64,000 nucleotides of DNA, from contig JALQPE010000603.1 in the NCBI GenBank assembly GCA_030407315.1, positions 62,001 to 126,000 on the forward strand, in the 5' to 3' direction. This stretch comes from Asparagopsis taxiformis. Lineage: Eukaryota; Rhodophyta; Florideophyceae; Bonnemaisoniales; Bonnemaisoniaceae. A program made the position numbers and the translations under genes. A model generated the notes under the pieces. That model was not told the DNA's origin. It ran no database searches and saw nothing but the letters and a program-made list of their open reading frames with translations. Shown here piece by piece: positions 21,431 through 33,119 of the stretch. Each line of letters begins with the position of its first letter. Positions within the stretch are counted from its first letter, which is position 1.

Positions 21431-22755
21431 GATAATTATGCTACGTGTACGACATACACGCACGCACCCGTGCCAACGCGCTGTCATTCGCGTTTGGTTG
21501 CCCCTGTTTTCGTACGGCGTTTCCGCACATCTGAGATCGCTGCACACATCGGTAAATTGTCCGACACATGTCCTTTGCACAAACGCTTCCACACCGTCCA
21601 AATGCACCCGCTTCCTGCGCTGGATACTTGCATGGCACCCGTTTTGTTCTCCGGACAGCGTGCGTCATAACTAGAATGCACATCGGTACGTACAGCAACC
21701 ATGGTTGGTGACTGTTAGGCTGCTATACGACGTCGTCCACGCACGCACTTAGTTACCCCCATCGCGATGCTTTTTGCCGTGTGATTGCCGCTTCTACGCT
21801 CGCTGCCCACCGCTCGCTTTCGCGCTTGCTTCCTCTGCCCACAGCATGCACAAATAATAGAAAAAGCAGTAGTAAAAGTTAGTTGACTTTTGTGCAAACT
21901 TAATCGTGCACGCAGCGGCCGTAATCTTGCGGATAATTGTGGTGATCGTAAAGGCGCAAGCTTCGAAGGTACAAATACACCAATTATTGTTATTTAGGCT
22001 TTCAATCTGGCTGACTGGCATTGCATGAAGTGAAAGGCGGTTAACTCTGTGAATGTGCTGTCACCGAGAATATTCGTCGTGTAATGGGCAATTTCGCCTG
22101 GCTCCTGCCGAATAACCCAGGAATATAAGCATATCTAGCGTGCAGTACATTTGCTCAAACTCGCCGTTACTGAAAACAAGCCGATGCCAATGTTCAATCC
22201 AGCCTTGGTCGTCGCAATGAGGCAGGGTCCAGAAGAGGGTGATGTGTACTGTGTAGTTATAAATGAGAAGTAAAAACAAGGCATCACTCCAGACAATGAG
22301 CTACGCGTCCATGGCACGTGCATCGCCCGTACATGTGCTGAATGTTTAACAATAGATGCGTATTGTGCAGGTGAGAATCCTTGACGGCGTGGAAGTAACG
22401 AAAGAGCGTGTGGGTGTTTTGCATGCATAAAGGTGCAATGTATTCTTGTTCAAGTGAAGCGGAGAGAGGGAATGAAATTGAATTTGAGTTTCAGATCTCG
22501 TGGGGATTAGATCTAGTACGAATCGGGCGTGCACTTGCTGTGTGGTAATAGCTCCCCGGGTGTGTGACCAATCCATTTACACATGAAATATGTGCTCACG
22601 TGCTGGTCATTGGCATTGGGTAGAGTAAGAGCCGTGCGCTTAGAGGTAGATCTGGCGATAATGCCGGACATATTACATGCCATCTCGACTTGATGTTTGG
22701 TTATGGGAGTAATCAAATCGTACTTACAAAATTCTAAAGTATTCTTGCATTTAAG
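21431..22755. other. No convincing gene
   Basis: Several short frames on both strands (for example 22061-22279 minus) lack ATG starts or domains. Nothing repetitive was recognised. Confidence 0.35.
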
Positions 22756-23079
22756 ATGCGCACGCAGAACCGTCAGAAAATGGAGATGCTATCGAGCTCC
22801 TGGCGGTTCACGACAGGTGGGGGGGTGTTGACACCACGCTCAGTGGACAAGGTATACAACGCTGCATATGCGCCTAAAATAGTAGTGAAGAACTGGGACA
22901 AGACGAAACTGTTTCTCCAGCGTGACGGTCTCAAAACCTACTTGGAGAGGGACAAGGTGAACTTGCGCAGCGGGGATAACGAGGGGCGGACGGAGGTGAT
23001 TACGACTATGCAGAAGGGTCCGACCAAGGTGTCTTTCTCACATGCATCGATGAGACTTTGGATGCTTGTAGGAGACTGA
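22756..23079 (+). CDS. 107-residue open frame, uncertain
   Basis: ATG-initiated and basic, with no signal peptide, membrane segment or recognisable domain. It has a fairly normal amino-acid mix (VYNAAYAPKIVVKNW). It could be a small host gene or a fragment. 23080-23436 has nothing else of note. The last bases before the CACTA terminus (AATTAT) form its flank. Confidence 0.2.
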   Translation: MRTQNRQKMEMLSSSWRFTTGGGVLTPRSVDKVYNAAYAPKIVVKNWDKTKLFLQRDGLKTYLERDKVNLRSGDNEGRTEVITTMQKGPTKVSFSHASMRLWMLVGD

Positions 23080-23444
23080 GTGAATCATAACCCAGGGCGA
23101 CCCAATTCTCCTTCACATATCCGGTGCCGAATGATAACCTGCCTTCGTTCGAAATCACGTTGATCGATAGATACTAGGAAGTGAGAGGGCTATCCAGCTC
23201 GCGAATTGCAGCTTGGTCGCGGACAGCGGTTGCGCGCGTGTTTACGCTTGGTGGATTTCTAGTTCCAAAGTGGAACCTTTGGTATGCGAATCCATCATCT
23301 CACGCGTCTTACACGTTTCAAAACTCTGTACATACGGCTGTTCCGGCAGAGTCGGGAGATTCATCTGTTCAAATAAATTGAGAACCGTGGGATATCACGC
23401 ACTCTTGTCACACTCCTCTAAATAGGAAATAATTATCACTACTG

Positions 23445-24620
23445 TGTCTGAAATCGGGCCTGGGGCAGTACTGTACGGCAGTAAAATTTACTGCCTGAGG
23501 CAGTAAAATTTAGTACTGTAAAAATATAAATTAATGCCCTACTTGCCGGCAGTACAGTGCACTGCCCGGAGGCAGTGGCCATGTGCTGCCGACGGCGGTA
23601 GAAAGTACTGCCTGGATGTATGACGTGAGGCAGTGGTGGGAGGCAGTGATAGTTGCTGGATTTAGATTGTCTTTCTGGCAGTGATTTGTGCTACATTGGC
23701 CTGTAAAATAAAGTATTATATTGTGCTGACTTGGGCAGCACGGGGAGGGAGTAAAATATGCTGTCCAGGAATATGGCCCACGGCAGTACTATTTGGTGGC
23801 GTGGGATGCACCGTGTGGCAGTAGAAGCTAGTGTTTCCGGCAGCGTGCTGTGCTGGCTGCGGGCCCGAATGACGGCAGCACATTTTGCTATATTTAGGTA
23901 GTGCCCCGATGTACTGTATGATACTGCCTGCAGGTCATGGCAGAGGCAGAGAAATGTACTGTATTCTATTATTGGACAAAGCAGTAATTTCTGCTGCTGT
24001 GTGGTGCTGCTTTTTTTTGTACTTACAGGTAGTGACAAGTCTATGTTCTGGCAGTAGAGTAATGCAGTGGAATATGATGACAGCAGACATGCTTCGAGGC
24101 TGTGTATTGTACTGCCTGTGGAAGCGAGTGGGGACAGTAAATTATGATGTCTGACGAAATGTGTGAAAGCAATGAAATGAGGTGCTGATAGTCTCTGGGA
24201 AAAGCTGCCTGATAGTACTGCTTTATGATACGAAAAGTGCTACCGTACCGTGCTACTTGCCGTGGTGGAAAGTGCTGCCGTGCTCTACTACTTGCGTATG
24301 TGTAAATCACTACCATGCTGTACTGCTCCAGGATATGTGAATTGCTGCCCCACAGCACTACAAAAAGTAGTAGATTTTGATGTATTATAGAGCTTTCCAG
24401 ATCAGTGTAAAGTACTGTCTGATAGTGTTGTACTCGACAGGGGCATAGGACAGTACCAGTTACTGCCTGTGGCAGTGCAGTGTACTACCTGGAAGTGCTA
24501 CCTGTGGCAGTACATTTCACTACCTGGAACTAGTGCTTGAGACAGTACAATTTACTGCCGGGAAGTCTATACTGCACCAGTAAATTGTAGTGCCTGGCGG
24601 TACTGACTCGGACAGAACGG
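23445..24620. repeat. Left subterminal repeat field of C2
   Basis: Same GGCAGTA/TACTGCC units as 2140-3312 in reverse complement. The densest part is at 23455-23560. Small frames inside are repeat by-products. Confidence 0.75.
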
Positions 24621-25168
24621 GAAATTAGTAGAATATGATGCCTAGGGTAATACTTTCTAGTGCCTACAATTGATGTTCAGGACGATAGAATCAGGTGGAA
24701 ATGCCATTCCAGCCGCATGTTCAGGCATCTGGCTACGAAATGTCGGGCAGAATAGAGTATCTCTCTCGGTGGTCTTCATAGAAGTGTATAGGGATAACCA
24801 AGTGTGATCTAAAAGGATGTCAGAACTTTTATGTAGCAAGGACAACGATGCCTGAAGGATTGTTTCAGTTCTATCATTAGACTAGACTACTCATAAAATC
24901 GAACTATCGTATCTAAAATCTTACTATCTCTACAACCAGGACTATTGTGCAAGCAAATCGAGTTCCTTGCTGTTTCAAAACTACATGTGATGTTCAGACA
25001 GGAGGGAAATAAACACCATTACAGATGATTTGCAACTGGTTAGCAATCGGATATAGAAAAGTATTGTAAAGGATGAGAAGAACATGAGTATGAATGGAAT
25101 GAACAAACTTACCATCATTGAACTATTTTTGCGTGCAACGGTATTGGTTGTAGGTTGGAATGACGAAA

Positions 25169-25276
25169 ACTGATCCTATTCTAGTCTATTGATTCGAATG
25201 GTTTCTGGCATATGCATTGCTTAAGCAATACATATGCCAGAAACCATTCAAATCAATAGACTAGAATAGGATCAGT
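25169..25276. repeat. 108-bp near-perfect palindrome (copy of 1481-1588)
   Basis: Exact reverse-complement counterpart of the foldback in the left arm, including its two mismatches. It therefore predates the duplication of the arms. 25277-26070 has no gene. Confidence 0.85.
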
Positions 25277-26070
25277 GAAGAACGATACTCATGGTTAGTG
25301 CACTGTCTTCCATGGAAAACATGTGGAAAGAAATGAGAGAGGGGAAAGATACCTACTCGACAACGTACCAGCCTTACCTGTCATCTTCATGATACCCGGA
25401 TGATGAAATGGTCCTATACGTCGCGCGTCAATAGCCTTAAATAGACAGCTCATCCACCCATGATAAACTCGTCGTAACTGGAAGGCAGATGATTTGGCAG
25501 ACGATGATGTGGCAGATGATTTGGCAGCGGATGATCTGTCAAATTTTCTGGAAGTGATAAAATAGCAGTAATTGAAATCATGCCCCTATGCAATGTCAAA
25601 CCAACCTAAAAGTCTTGGTAATGATGTTTAGCTGCATACTGAAGGAGAAACATCTAATAAATGCTGTAAATTAGAGTAGTAGACAATCCGAAAGAGAATT
25701 GCAACCGTGTTCTCATCTATATATAGTTTATTACCATAACAAGATTACTAATGAGGCCTATTATACCATGTACTGAAGCTAAATTGTAAATGATTCGTGT
25801 GTTTCATTCAGAAAAGGAAGCAGGAATCGTTGGAATCATGAAAGCTCGCTGAAGAACCCAGCATGGGAAATCAAGTCACCTGTTCCTTGAGTTAGGTAGG
25901 ACACTAGTCAGTGTGAAGTTTTCGATAAGATGTAACGGTAAGAAAATATAGGTACCATAAACTATTACAGTGGCCTGGTTAAAAAGAGACGGATACCATC
26001 TTATTAGTTGCCTACTAGTTGACACTAATCCACAATTTGTGCAAGGTTGTCTCGAATCCAAAGAGAAGAG

Positions 26071-27468
26071 ATGAAACGAACAGCTGTTCGGAAGAAAGGT
26101 ACACCTCGAAGAACCCGGAGAAGGTTTGAATCATTGTCAATCCCATACGAAAGTGGGACAAGGCACGAAAATGGGGAAACCCCGCTAGTTTCGAACGAAA
26201 CATTCGAGGTTCACGCCGATATACCGGACGAAAACGTCGGAAAAGCAACTGCTGAAGACGAGAATATTTCTAGTGGCAATGGAGAAGAGCACATTGCATT
26301 TTTTGAGGCTGGAAAAGTTACCAGAGAAGAAGAAACGATAGGCTCTGAGGAAAGCTCGGCCGAGAGCTGTGATGACCACGACGGAGAAGAGGCATCGGAA
26401 GATGACCGCGGACTTGTGGATAAACTGCTGACCTGGCCAGTATTCTCTGCAATAGTATTGCTTAGTGGAACGCTACGGATGAAACGCAAGGACTATGAAG
26501 GTAGGCGTGAGATGTCTAATTTCAAGCGGGACATTTCGGATCAAGCACCTAGCGACTCGTACATGAGGAAAGTCATTTTACCGTTCATTCTGAAAACATG
26601 TTTCCCACAAAGCATGGATACAACGTGTGAAATAGATGGAACAAAAAGCGGCTCTAGGCTTGGAAAGATGTCTCCAGGACTGTCTAGTAGCCGTAGAGCT
26701 CATTGTACTACATCGGTACGAGTCGTGCTACCGAGCACATGGGCGGAAAGGGATATACAGACCGGACCCATTCTGGACTGCATAAAGTCTAGTAAAAGGG
26801 ATAGTAGTGATGAAAGAGAAGATGAAGCATATCAAATTGCTTCAGAAAGTATTGAAAACTCTTTCATTGTCAAATGCCGTTCAGCTGTTCTGAATGACCC
26901 ATTCCATCGCATTTCGGTAAGTGCATCAGATCATGACGGTCACAAGATGCACAGAAAGGTATACGCCCGATATAGAGACGAGTTGAGGATCATATGTATG
27001 CCGACGACAAATCAAGAGGCCCTGGTGGCTAAGCTGGGAGGAGCCAGAACGAATCAGGGGAAGAACATCGAAACTGGAAAGAAATCTAAGAGCAGAAGAA
27101 GTTTTCCAGCAAGGAGTGACTGGAGAATAGAAGCTATAGCTTTTGCAATCGGAGAAGAACTACAAGAATTAAATATGGAAGGTGTGATAGGCCCGCAACT
27201 CGATGCAATGCAAGAAACCGAGAAAAGAAACGCGAGGCGTGTCGTCTCCACCACAACGTTCGACGGAGAACATTGCAACAATGATATTCGGGCAGGTGAC
27301 GCTATCACTCTGTTTCGGCCAAAAATTAAGTCTGACGGGAGCACATTCGAAGGGTTACTACTCGTGAACAGACATCTGAAGAAGGGACGCTCTGAACATG
27401 CAGCTATATCGCGAACAAATTCGGGTGAAAGACGTCCAGCTCATAGGAGCTCCAGACAAGAGGTCTAG
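26071..27468 (+). CDS. Orphan protein of the CACTA element, 465 residues
   Basis: The ATG at 26071 is the first in frame. The N-terminus is very basic (MKRTAVRKKGTPRRTRRRFE), then an acidic Glu/Asp/Ser-rich stretch to about residue 120. One short hydrophobic helix follows (LLTWPVFSAIVLLSG, about 121-135). The middle contains ILPFILKTCFP, and the C-terminal half is basic and helical (REFQ-free, EELQELNMEGVIGPQLDAMQ). I recognise no DDE triad, zinc finger or helix-turn-helix. The composition suits a nuclear DNA-associated protein. Intact here, frameshifted in the left arm (1-686). It converges with the gene at 29820-30628/55846-57369, which is the usual two-gene layout of CACTA elements (transposase plus accessory protein). 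The assignment is by position only. Confidence 0.55.
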   Translation: MKRTAVRKKGTPRRTRRRFESLSIPYESGTRHENGETPLVSNETFEVHADIPDENVGKATAEDENISSGNGEEHIAFFEAGKVTREEETIGSEESSAESCDDHDGEEASEDDRGLVDKLLTWPVFSAIVLLSGTLRMKRKDYEGRREMSNFKRDISDQAPSDSYMRKVILPFILKTCFPQSMDTTCEIDGTKSGSRLGKMSPGLSSSRRAHCTTSVRVVLPSTWAERDIQTGPILDCIKSSKRDSSDEREDEAYQIASESIENSFIVKCRSAVLNDPFHRISVSASDHDGHKMHRKVYARYRDELRIICMPTTNQEALVAKLGGARTNQGKNIETGKKSKSRRSFPARSDWRIEAIAFAIGEELQELNMEGVIGPQLDAMQETEKRNARRVVSTTTFDGEHCNNDIRAGDAITLFRPKIKSDGSTFEGLLLVNRHLKKGRSEHAAISRTNSGERRPAHRSSRQEV

Positions 27469-27719
27469 ATGGCACCCCGGCTCTAAACGTATGGATGCCT
27501 GTAGTGAGGGGAATCGTTCCGATGGCAGGAAATATATCCTATACCGATTTCTGCAACTTAGTTTCTACCGCTTACATAGTACTCACGATTCTCTCTCTCT
27601 CTTTCCTCCATTGATAGCCTACTATTGCAGAACTGCACTACATACCGCTCCCGACTTCGTCTCTTCTCTACTCTCGTTGAGCTGCAGACTTAGTTAACAC
27701 ACCATTTCATTCGATCTGC

Positions 27720-28335
27720 TGCAGCTCGACAACCCCGCGTTGGCGAATGGAGCTCCCCTACTTAGCCTTCTCGGGGCAAACAAAATTACTACGTAGTATT
27801 CTTGCGTGGCAACTGCCAGTCGCTCCATTTTCATTGCCTGAAATTTAGGTGGAAATTCCCAGCCAATGACGTCGTTGCACTTGGCCTAGTCCGCCCAAAA
27901 ACTATACCCGGTATTATTTTGGCATGGCAAATGCCAGGTGCACGATTTTCATTGGCTGAAAATTGGCTAGATATCTCCAGCCTATCGTGTGCCTGAGCCT
28001 GGCCTAGTCTAACTAAAAATTATACCGGGTATTAATTTAGCATGGCAAAGGCTAGCTCCACTATCGGCACTGGCTGCAAGTTGGTTGGATATCCCCAGAC
28101 TAGTTTTTAGCTGAGCCTGGCCTAGTCTAACTAAACATAATACCGGATATTAATTTGGCGTGGCAAACGCTAGGTGCACTATTCTCACTCGCTGCAAATT
28201 TGCTGGACATCCTCATCCTATGGTGCTGCTTTCGTCAGCCTAGTTCGACCAAAAAGATTACTGGGTAATATATTGGCATGGCAAATGCCAGGTGCACTAT
28301 GCCGAGGACGGCGTACGAGCTGGAAGGAGAAGTAT
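27720..28335. repeat. 118-bp tandem array with ATACCCGGTAT palindromes, five units
   Basis: The palindrome AT(T)ACCCGGTA(TTA) or a variant starts at about 27786, 27904, 28022, 28139 and 28257, i.e. every 117-118 bp. Each time it is followed by TTGGCATGGCAAATGCCA or a variant and a CCTGGCCTAGTC-like block. Related single copies occur at about 54045, 55415 and 55510 within copy C3. It sits between the two convergent genes of C2. Confidence 0.8.
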
Positions 28336-28852
28336 TGGAAAGGACAGTGGACTACTTGCCCATGAACACATGTCCTATTGGAAAAATGTGATCATACGCC
28401 ACAAGTAATGCTGTTACTGTCACTGCAATGCGGTGGGGGGTGAGATATGAGCGTCTGCGAAAATTTACGTCATTTCACCTAATGTCAGAAGTATAACATA
28501 GTACAGAGTAGTATTTGTGCAGCGGAAAGTTGGTACAAGGAAGAAGCAACCAATTCAATTCAGTGCAAAATGATTTGACTCCTTTCATTTCATTCCAGTG
28601 CATAAATGCATTGTAGTGTAATTGGACAGTCAGTGGGTTGGTCATGACCAACACGTCTGCAGACGGGGCTGAACAACGCAAAACGGGTTCGACCTACACA
28701 TACGTGATATCCTCAAATACTGCGTACATGTACATGTATTATCCATACATGTGGTCAGGTTACGTGCCAGGCGTCAGGGTTTGAGAGGTAGTATGGCTGT
28801 AGTGATGCGGGAAAGGAATGAAGACAGTGAACGGTAGTGTTGAGATCTCAAC

Positions 28853-28896
28853 ATCGTAAAGCTCTAGACCACTCGAGTAGTCTAGAGCTTTATGAT
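28853..28896. repeat. 44-bp hairpin
   Basis: Arms GTAAAGCTCTAGAC and GTCTAGAGCTTTAT around CACTCGAGTA. One mismatch. Confidence 0.8.
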
Positions 28897-29063
28897 TGCG
28901 GAGTTTTACTTATTTGTACATTTTTCATTCATGGTATCGTGACGAAAGAAGGGGAGGCATTGTGACAAGATGTAGTGAGGACTTAGAGAGAGAACGCGCT
29001 TGTGGTTCAGTACAGATATATCCATGTATAGTATGAATACTAGGAGAGATGCAAGGAGGTATG

Positions 29064-29396
29064 TTATGGAACTTTATCGCATGCGTGTGTAGCAAAAAAT
29101 GAGATCCAAACTAATGCTTCCCGGAGTGTTCTGAACCTGGCGAGGCGGTTTGCAATCTCCAGCACGTTGTTCTGTACAGCCATGGTACATATTTTGTTCG
29201 CTCTCCTTTGTTGTATTCGATGTTGCATGAACTGAAGACCGCTCTCCACCCTAGCTCCGAGCACTGATCTACGTGTTCGACCTTGCCCTTTTCGGGTCAT
29301 CCATCCATTCTCTTCTTTGTTTATTAGCTCGTTCGTCGGCTCATTCATATATTGAAAGATTAGATTGCAATACGCGCATGTATTGTCAAAGCCCAT
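29064..29396 (-). CDS. 110-residue open frame, uncertain
   Basis: ATG-initiated (29396), with a basic middle (RKGQGRTRRSVLGAR) and a helical C-terminal half (LEIANRLARFRTLREAL). No domain recognised. It lies inside the CACTA element between the array and the truncated minus-strand gene. The rest of 28336-29819 has no gene. It may be chance. Confidence 0.2.
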   Translation of the reverse strand: MGFDNTCAYCNLIFQYMNEPTNELINKEENGWMTRKGQGRTRRSVLGARVESGLQFMQHRIQQRRANKICTMAVQNNVLEIANRLARFRTLREALVWISFFATHACDKVP

Positions 29397-29819
29397 GTCG
29401 CACGCACACTAATCGTCCCAAATCAAATCACTCCCCCTCATTAAATCATGCACATTCTCCATTCAACTACTATTTCTATTTCCCTGTACTCTCCAGCTCC
29501 TCACATCACGAGCGAAAATACGGGACATAGAACACTCTCCCGTGCGTTCGAATATACTTGCACAATCCCTTTCGCCCCTTCCTCACCCATGTTCCCAGAG
29601 TCATGCTTACACGCGCTCTCACTGAGCACAATTCTGAACTTCCATGTTCGGTGTCGAAGCTGCCACCCGCCTCTTTCTATTTATTATTGCATCTGCACAC
29701 AATACTGTTTTACGCAATGATGATGCAGCACTCAAACACAAACTCGTTCGCATCTTGAAAGTCATAGAGAAAACGATTACGTCTTTCGTCAGTTCCGATT
29801 TCAGGCCACTCAGTTCAGC

Positions 29820-30628
29820 ACAACTTTCGAAACAGCCAAAGATATTTCACGCTTGCTCAATTGTACACCATTTCCATTTGTTTTCCTCCGCTTCCTAGCC
29901 CCTCCGTCAATGCTTCCTGCAGGCTTGTTTCAACCTTCTCCAGTGGCACCATAAAAAACTTCTTCGATTATTTTGTCCGGAATGTACTTGTTCTCCTTCC
30001 AGACGTTGAACGCATTCGAATCGCGCCCTAAGCTCGAGCCTTCCGCTGTACGGCCTGTACCCGACTTTTCCTTCTGAATGTTCCGCAGGAGAGACATCAC
30101 CACTTGGAATCGAAGCTCGATGTTGTTCTTCCCGGTGTTGGATTGGAACACATCTCTCTTGTCATTGCTCTGCTTCGCAAACATCATTGCAGAGAGCAGC
30201 CTGCACCCACGGAGGTCGTAGATTCCGTGGTTGGTGTAAATTGTCGCCCCAGCATCAATCTTGTCGACCAGCAAAGGTACCACACTTCCAAATACTGCAC
30301 ACAGAAAATTGTAAGAAAACGATAGTTCTGCTGACTGCGAGATGCGCAAACGGTCCCTGTCCTTGTCAGTCATCCCCTTCTTCGAAGTGCCCTGATTCTG
30401 CTGTAATAAACCATCACAGATGCCTTTCACACCCTGTAGTTCCGTTACTATAAACTCGACGCGACTCATCAGCTTTTCGATTTGCTGGCGTTGTGACGTT
30501 CGATCATCGTCAATTTCATCCATCCTCTCCCCAATACGACGAATTTCCCCAGTCACTGTCCTGAACCCCTCTCGAATAATCCCTACTAGGCAGTCATTTG
30601 GATTTTCCTCACGACGCTGAGATTCCAT
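29820..30628 (-). pseudogene. Truncated copy of the second CACTA orphan gene
   Basis: Near-identical to 56560-57369, the first ~270 codons of the 507-residue gene. A CGA-to-TGA change ends the frame at 29930 (232 residues), and homology stops completely at about 29820, where unrelated sequence begins. The missing part corresponds to 55846-56559. The two lesions show that C2 could not make this protein in full. Confidence 0.75.
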
Positions 30629-30944
30629 CTTCCGTCAAACTTCGCCTCTCGTTCCAATCGCAGAGTGTCACTCCAAACGCTTTTCCTGCAACGAGAATGC
30701 TAGCAATAGTAACAAATAATTCCAACTACTCTACTCATATCCTCGGAAAACGACCGATTTTCTCCTACCTTTTTGTAACGGTCATTTCCATGTGACCATG
30801 CATCCTCTACACTTCTCACTACTAGTAGCTTCAGAATAGTTTCCTCTCTTCTCTACTTGAACTCACATGCGAACACATTGTACAACACTATCCTGGACAA
30901 CTATTCCAATATTGAATCTCAGAAAATACCAATCACCAATTACT

Positions 30945-31318
30945 ATCAAGGCAGTACTTGCAGGCAGTACAATTCACTGCCGCAGCCAGTATATTTTACT
31001 GCCTGATTCTAATGCCAGGTCATTTGCCAGGGCAGTACTGTATGGCAGTACATTCCATTGCAAAAATCATCAAAAATCACTGCATTGCACTACTGCCCTG
31101 TGGTACCAGCAAAAATTACTAGAATTTGCTATCGTACAGTACTGAATTCTGCTACATACCGTACTGCCAGGAAATTTTGTATTTTACTGCCTGCGGCACT
31201 AGAACTGAAAAAATTAAAATAGTAATTTTACTGCCTCAGGCACCAAATTGCTCAGGCAGTGTTTTTACTGCCTCAGGCAGTAAATTTACTACATTTTTTA
31301 ATCTCTAACTCAGTAGTG
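30945..31318. repeat. Right subterminal repeats and terminus of C2
   Basis: GGCAGTA/TACTGCC units become TTTTTACTGCCTCAGGCAGTAAA near the end. The terminus is ACTCAGTAGTG at 31318. Nearly identical to 57690-58060. Confidence 0.8.
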
Positions 31319-32834
31319 TGTGGTCCAGATGCGTTATCCCAATCTCGTTGCGGCGCTCGGAATTGTTCAGCTCACGCAACACGTCGTCGAGAACAGGATG
31401 CTTCAGCGTTGCTATAGCCAAACGCGTCCACCGCCGGGCCGTGTTCGTTGAATTCATCATCCCCATGAACTGCGCCTCGAACAATGTTCGGATGACATCA
31501 GACTCACGCAAGTCGCCAGCGTTTTCCACGTTATTTGCAACAGCAATCGTACGGATGAACTGCTGGATGGACGACAAGATTCGAACCAGGGAGCGTTCCG
31601 TCAGTTGCGTCCCAGTCGTATGGTTCGACTCTGCGCTCTTGTGGATGATCTCATGAGGCTGAAGATCACTGTTGTCCTTGCGGCGAAGGTAGTACACATC
31701 CAGAGGCTGAGTAACCCAGCGCAAGCGGTTTGCGTCCTGTGGCAGCTTGGTTCTGTGCATACGGGTGAGGCGCGTGAAGTCATCCGCAATGCTATGCATA
31801 GCATTGAGACGATGCAGTCCGTCGATCACGGTCACGTTCGCATTGGCATGGAATTTGCCATTCTGGAACAGACGCGTGGCGGCGGACAGATGCGTGTTCT
31901 GCGACCTCAGAACCGTCACAGTGATACGCGAAGAGCTCACATACCCCACCGCCAACATATTGTTGCGCAGGTCCTCCACGTGGTCTTCTTTCACATCGCG
32001 AAGGGTCACGGCCGGTTCCACTAGCTGCCTCACCAACACAGTCGCTCCTTCTCCGACGTAATCCAACGTCACAAACTTGGGCACCGTAATTTGCGTCCCC
32101 TGCTGCTCACGAATGCTTTCCGCCACCTCCGGTTCGTCGTCCACCTCGGTTACGTCCTGCGTAGTAGCTTCGGTGACGTTGGAGCGAGCAGGGTGCTTCG
32201 TGCCTCCACTGGAGGCTCTGGCAGAGCGAGCAGGGTGCTTCGTGCCTCCACTGGAGGGTCTCGCAGAGCGAGCAGGGCGCTTCTTGCCTCCCGAAACCGG
32301 AATGGAGCGTACTGGATGCTTCGTACCCCCCGAACCAGTGATTTCGCCTGCTGGACCGGTACTGGGCATCCGTCCCGAGCTGGCCTGGTTCGTCGCTGCG
32401 TTGAAGTTTGACGCTGCAGGAGGGGTACGAATGTCGCTAGGGCCATCCTCCGCAGCGGTGCGAATCATCCGAGTATCCCAAGGGTAAAACGCCGCGGCGT
32501 ATGCTCCACCCATCGTCTCCGGCGGTCCCTCGGCGCCATCAAACATGTACGGGAACGGGAGGTCTTTGAACTTGTCCTTAGTCGCAATGTTGCGCACGAC
32601 GATGTAGTCGGCCTCGTCGGTTTCCGGCAGCTTGTGGTTGTGCAGCGTGCGCTGAAGGCCAACATCGCCACCAGCAGTGCTCACCGAAGCCGTCCCTATA
32701 TGTACAGCCGCACCGTCCACGTCCGCAAACAAGTCGACATCGACGCCGTGCTTGAGTCCGCGCGACTCCGCTGACGCGCTCACTTGATCGCCGCAAACCG
32801 TTGAAAACAAACTGCTGAAATGCGTATCCGCCAT
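31319..32834 (-). pseudogene. ParB/Srx-fold protein gene interrupted at its 3' end by a CACTA element
   Basis: The ATG at 32834 starts a frame of 505 residues up to the CACTA terminus; the few codons after it come from the element. The N-terminal ~165 residues show no domain. Residues about 168-218 hold repeats of SGGTKHPARS. The ParB core follows: VEPAVTLRDVKEDHVEDL, VTVLR, and VTVIDGLHRLNAM with DGLHR at 338-342. Then comes a family segment (KSAESNHTTGTQLTERSL) that parallels VSEVTVADNV in the 909-residue protein. Known ParB folds are nucleotide-binding DNA-associated clamps; a role in element maintenance or transposition is inference. On the far side of the element (minus strand from 23436) every frame closes within about 15 codons, so little of the C-terminus may be lost. 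Confidence 0.65.
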
Positions 32835-33119
32835 GGTTGTTGAGCTGGAAAGTAAAAAGAGATGGTTGACGTTGACGTATTGGAGTGATGTGGATGGTAT
32901 GTTTCACGTTAAGTTGAAGAATGGTCGTGAACGCCAATCGCTGGAAATAATAACACAATACAACCGAAATTTTGTTAGGTACAGACCTATCGTGACCGCT
33001 GGAATGCAAGAGAGGCAATCCAGATGTGAGTGTCCGTTCGGAACGGGCCCGAGTCGGGCTCTCGAAACCTGACGAGGTGGCGTGAAGCAGGCAGTGTCCT
33101 TGATGTGTAATGTGTTAAA

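Larger units (their letters stand above)
23437..31318. mobile_element. Complete CACTA-type element (copy C2), about 7.9 kb
   Basis: The left end is CACTACTGTGTCTG (23437) and the right end ACTCAGTAGTG (31318), so the terminal inverted repeat is CACTACTG. Both ends carry the same GGCAGTAAA/TTTACTGCC subterminal repeats. Flanking triplets are TAT (left) and TGT (right), a possible 3-bp target duplication with one substitution. It contains a plus-strand orphan gene (26071-27468), a five-unit 118-bp array, and a truncated minus-strand orphan gene (29820-30628). Neither gene resembles a known transposase, so the element may be non-autonomous. It interrupts a ParB-like gene at 31319. Confidence 0.75.

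Noticed and set aside
27500..27510. GTAGTG just after the 465-residue gene as an element end
   Set aside because: No subterminal repeats near it; the true right end with repeats is at 31318.
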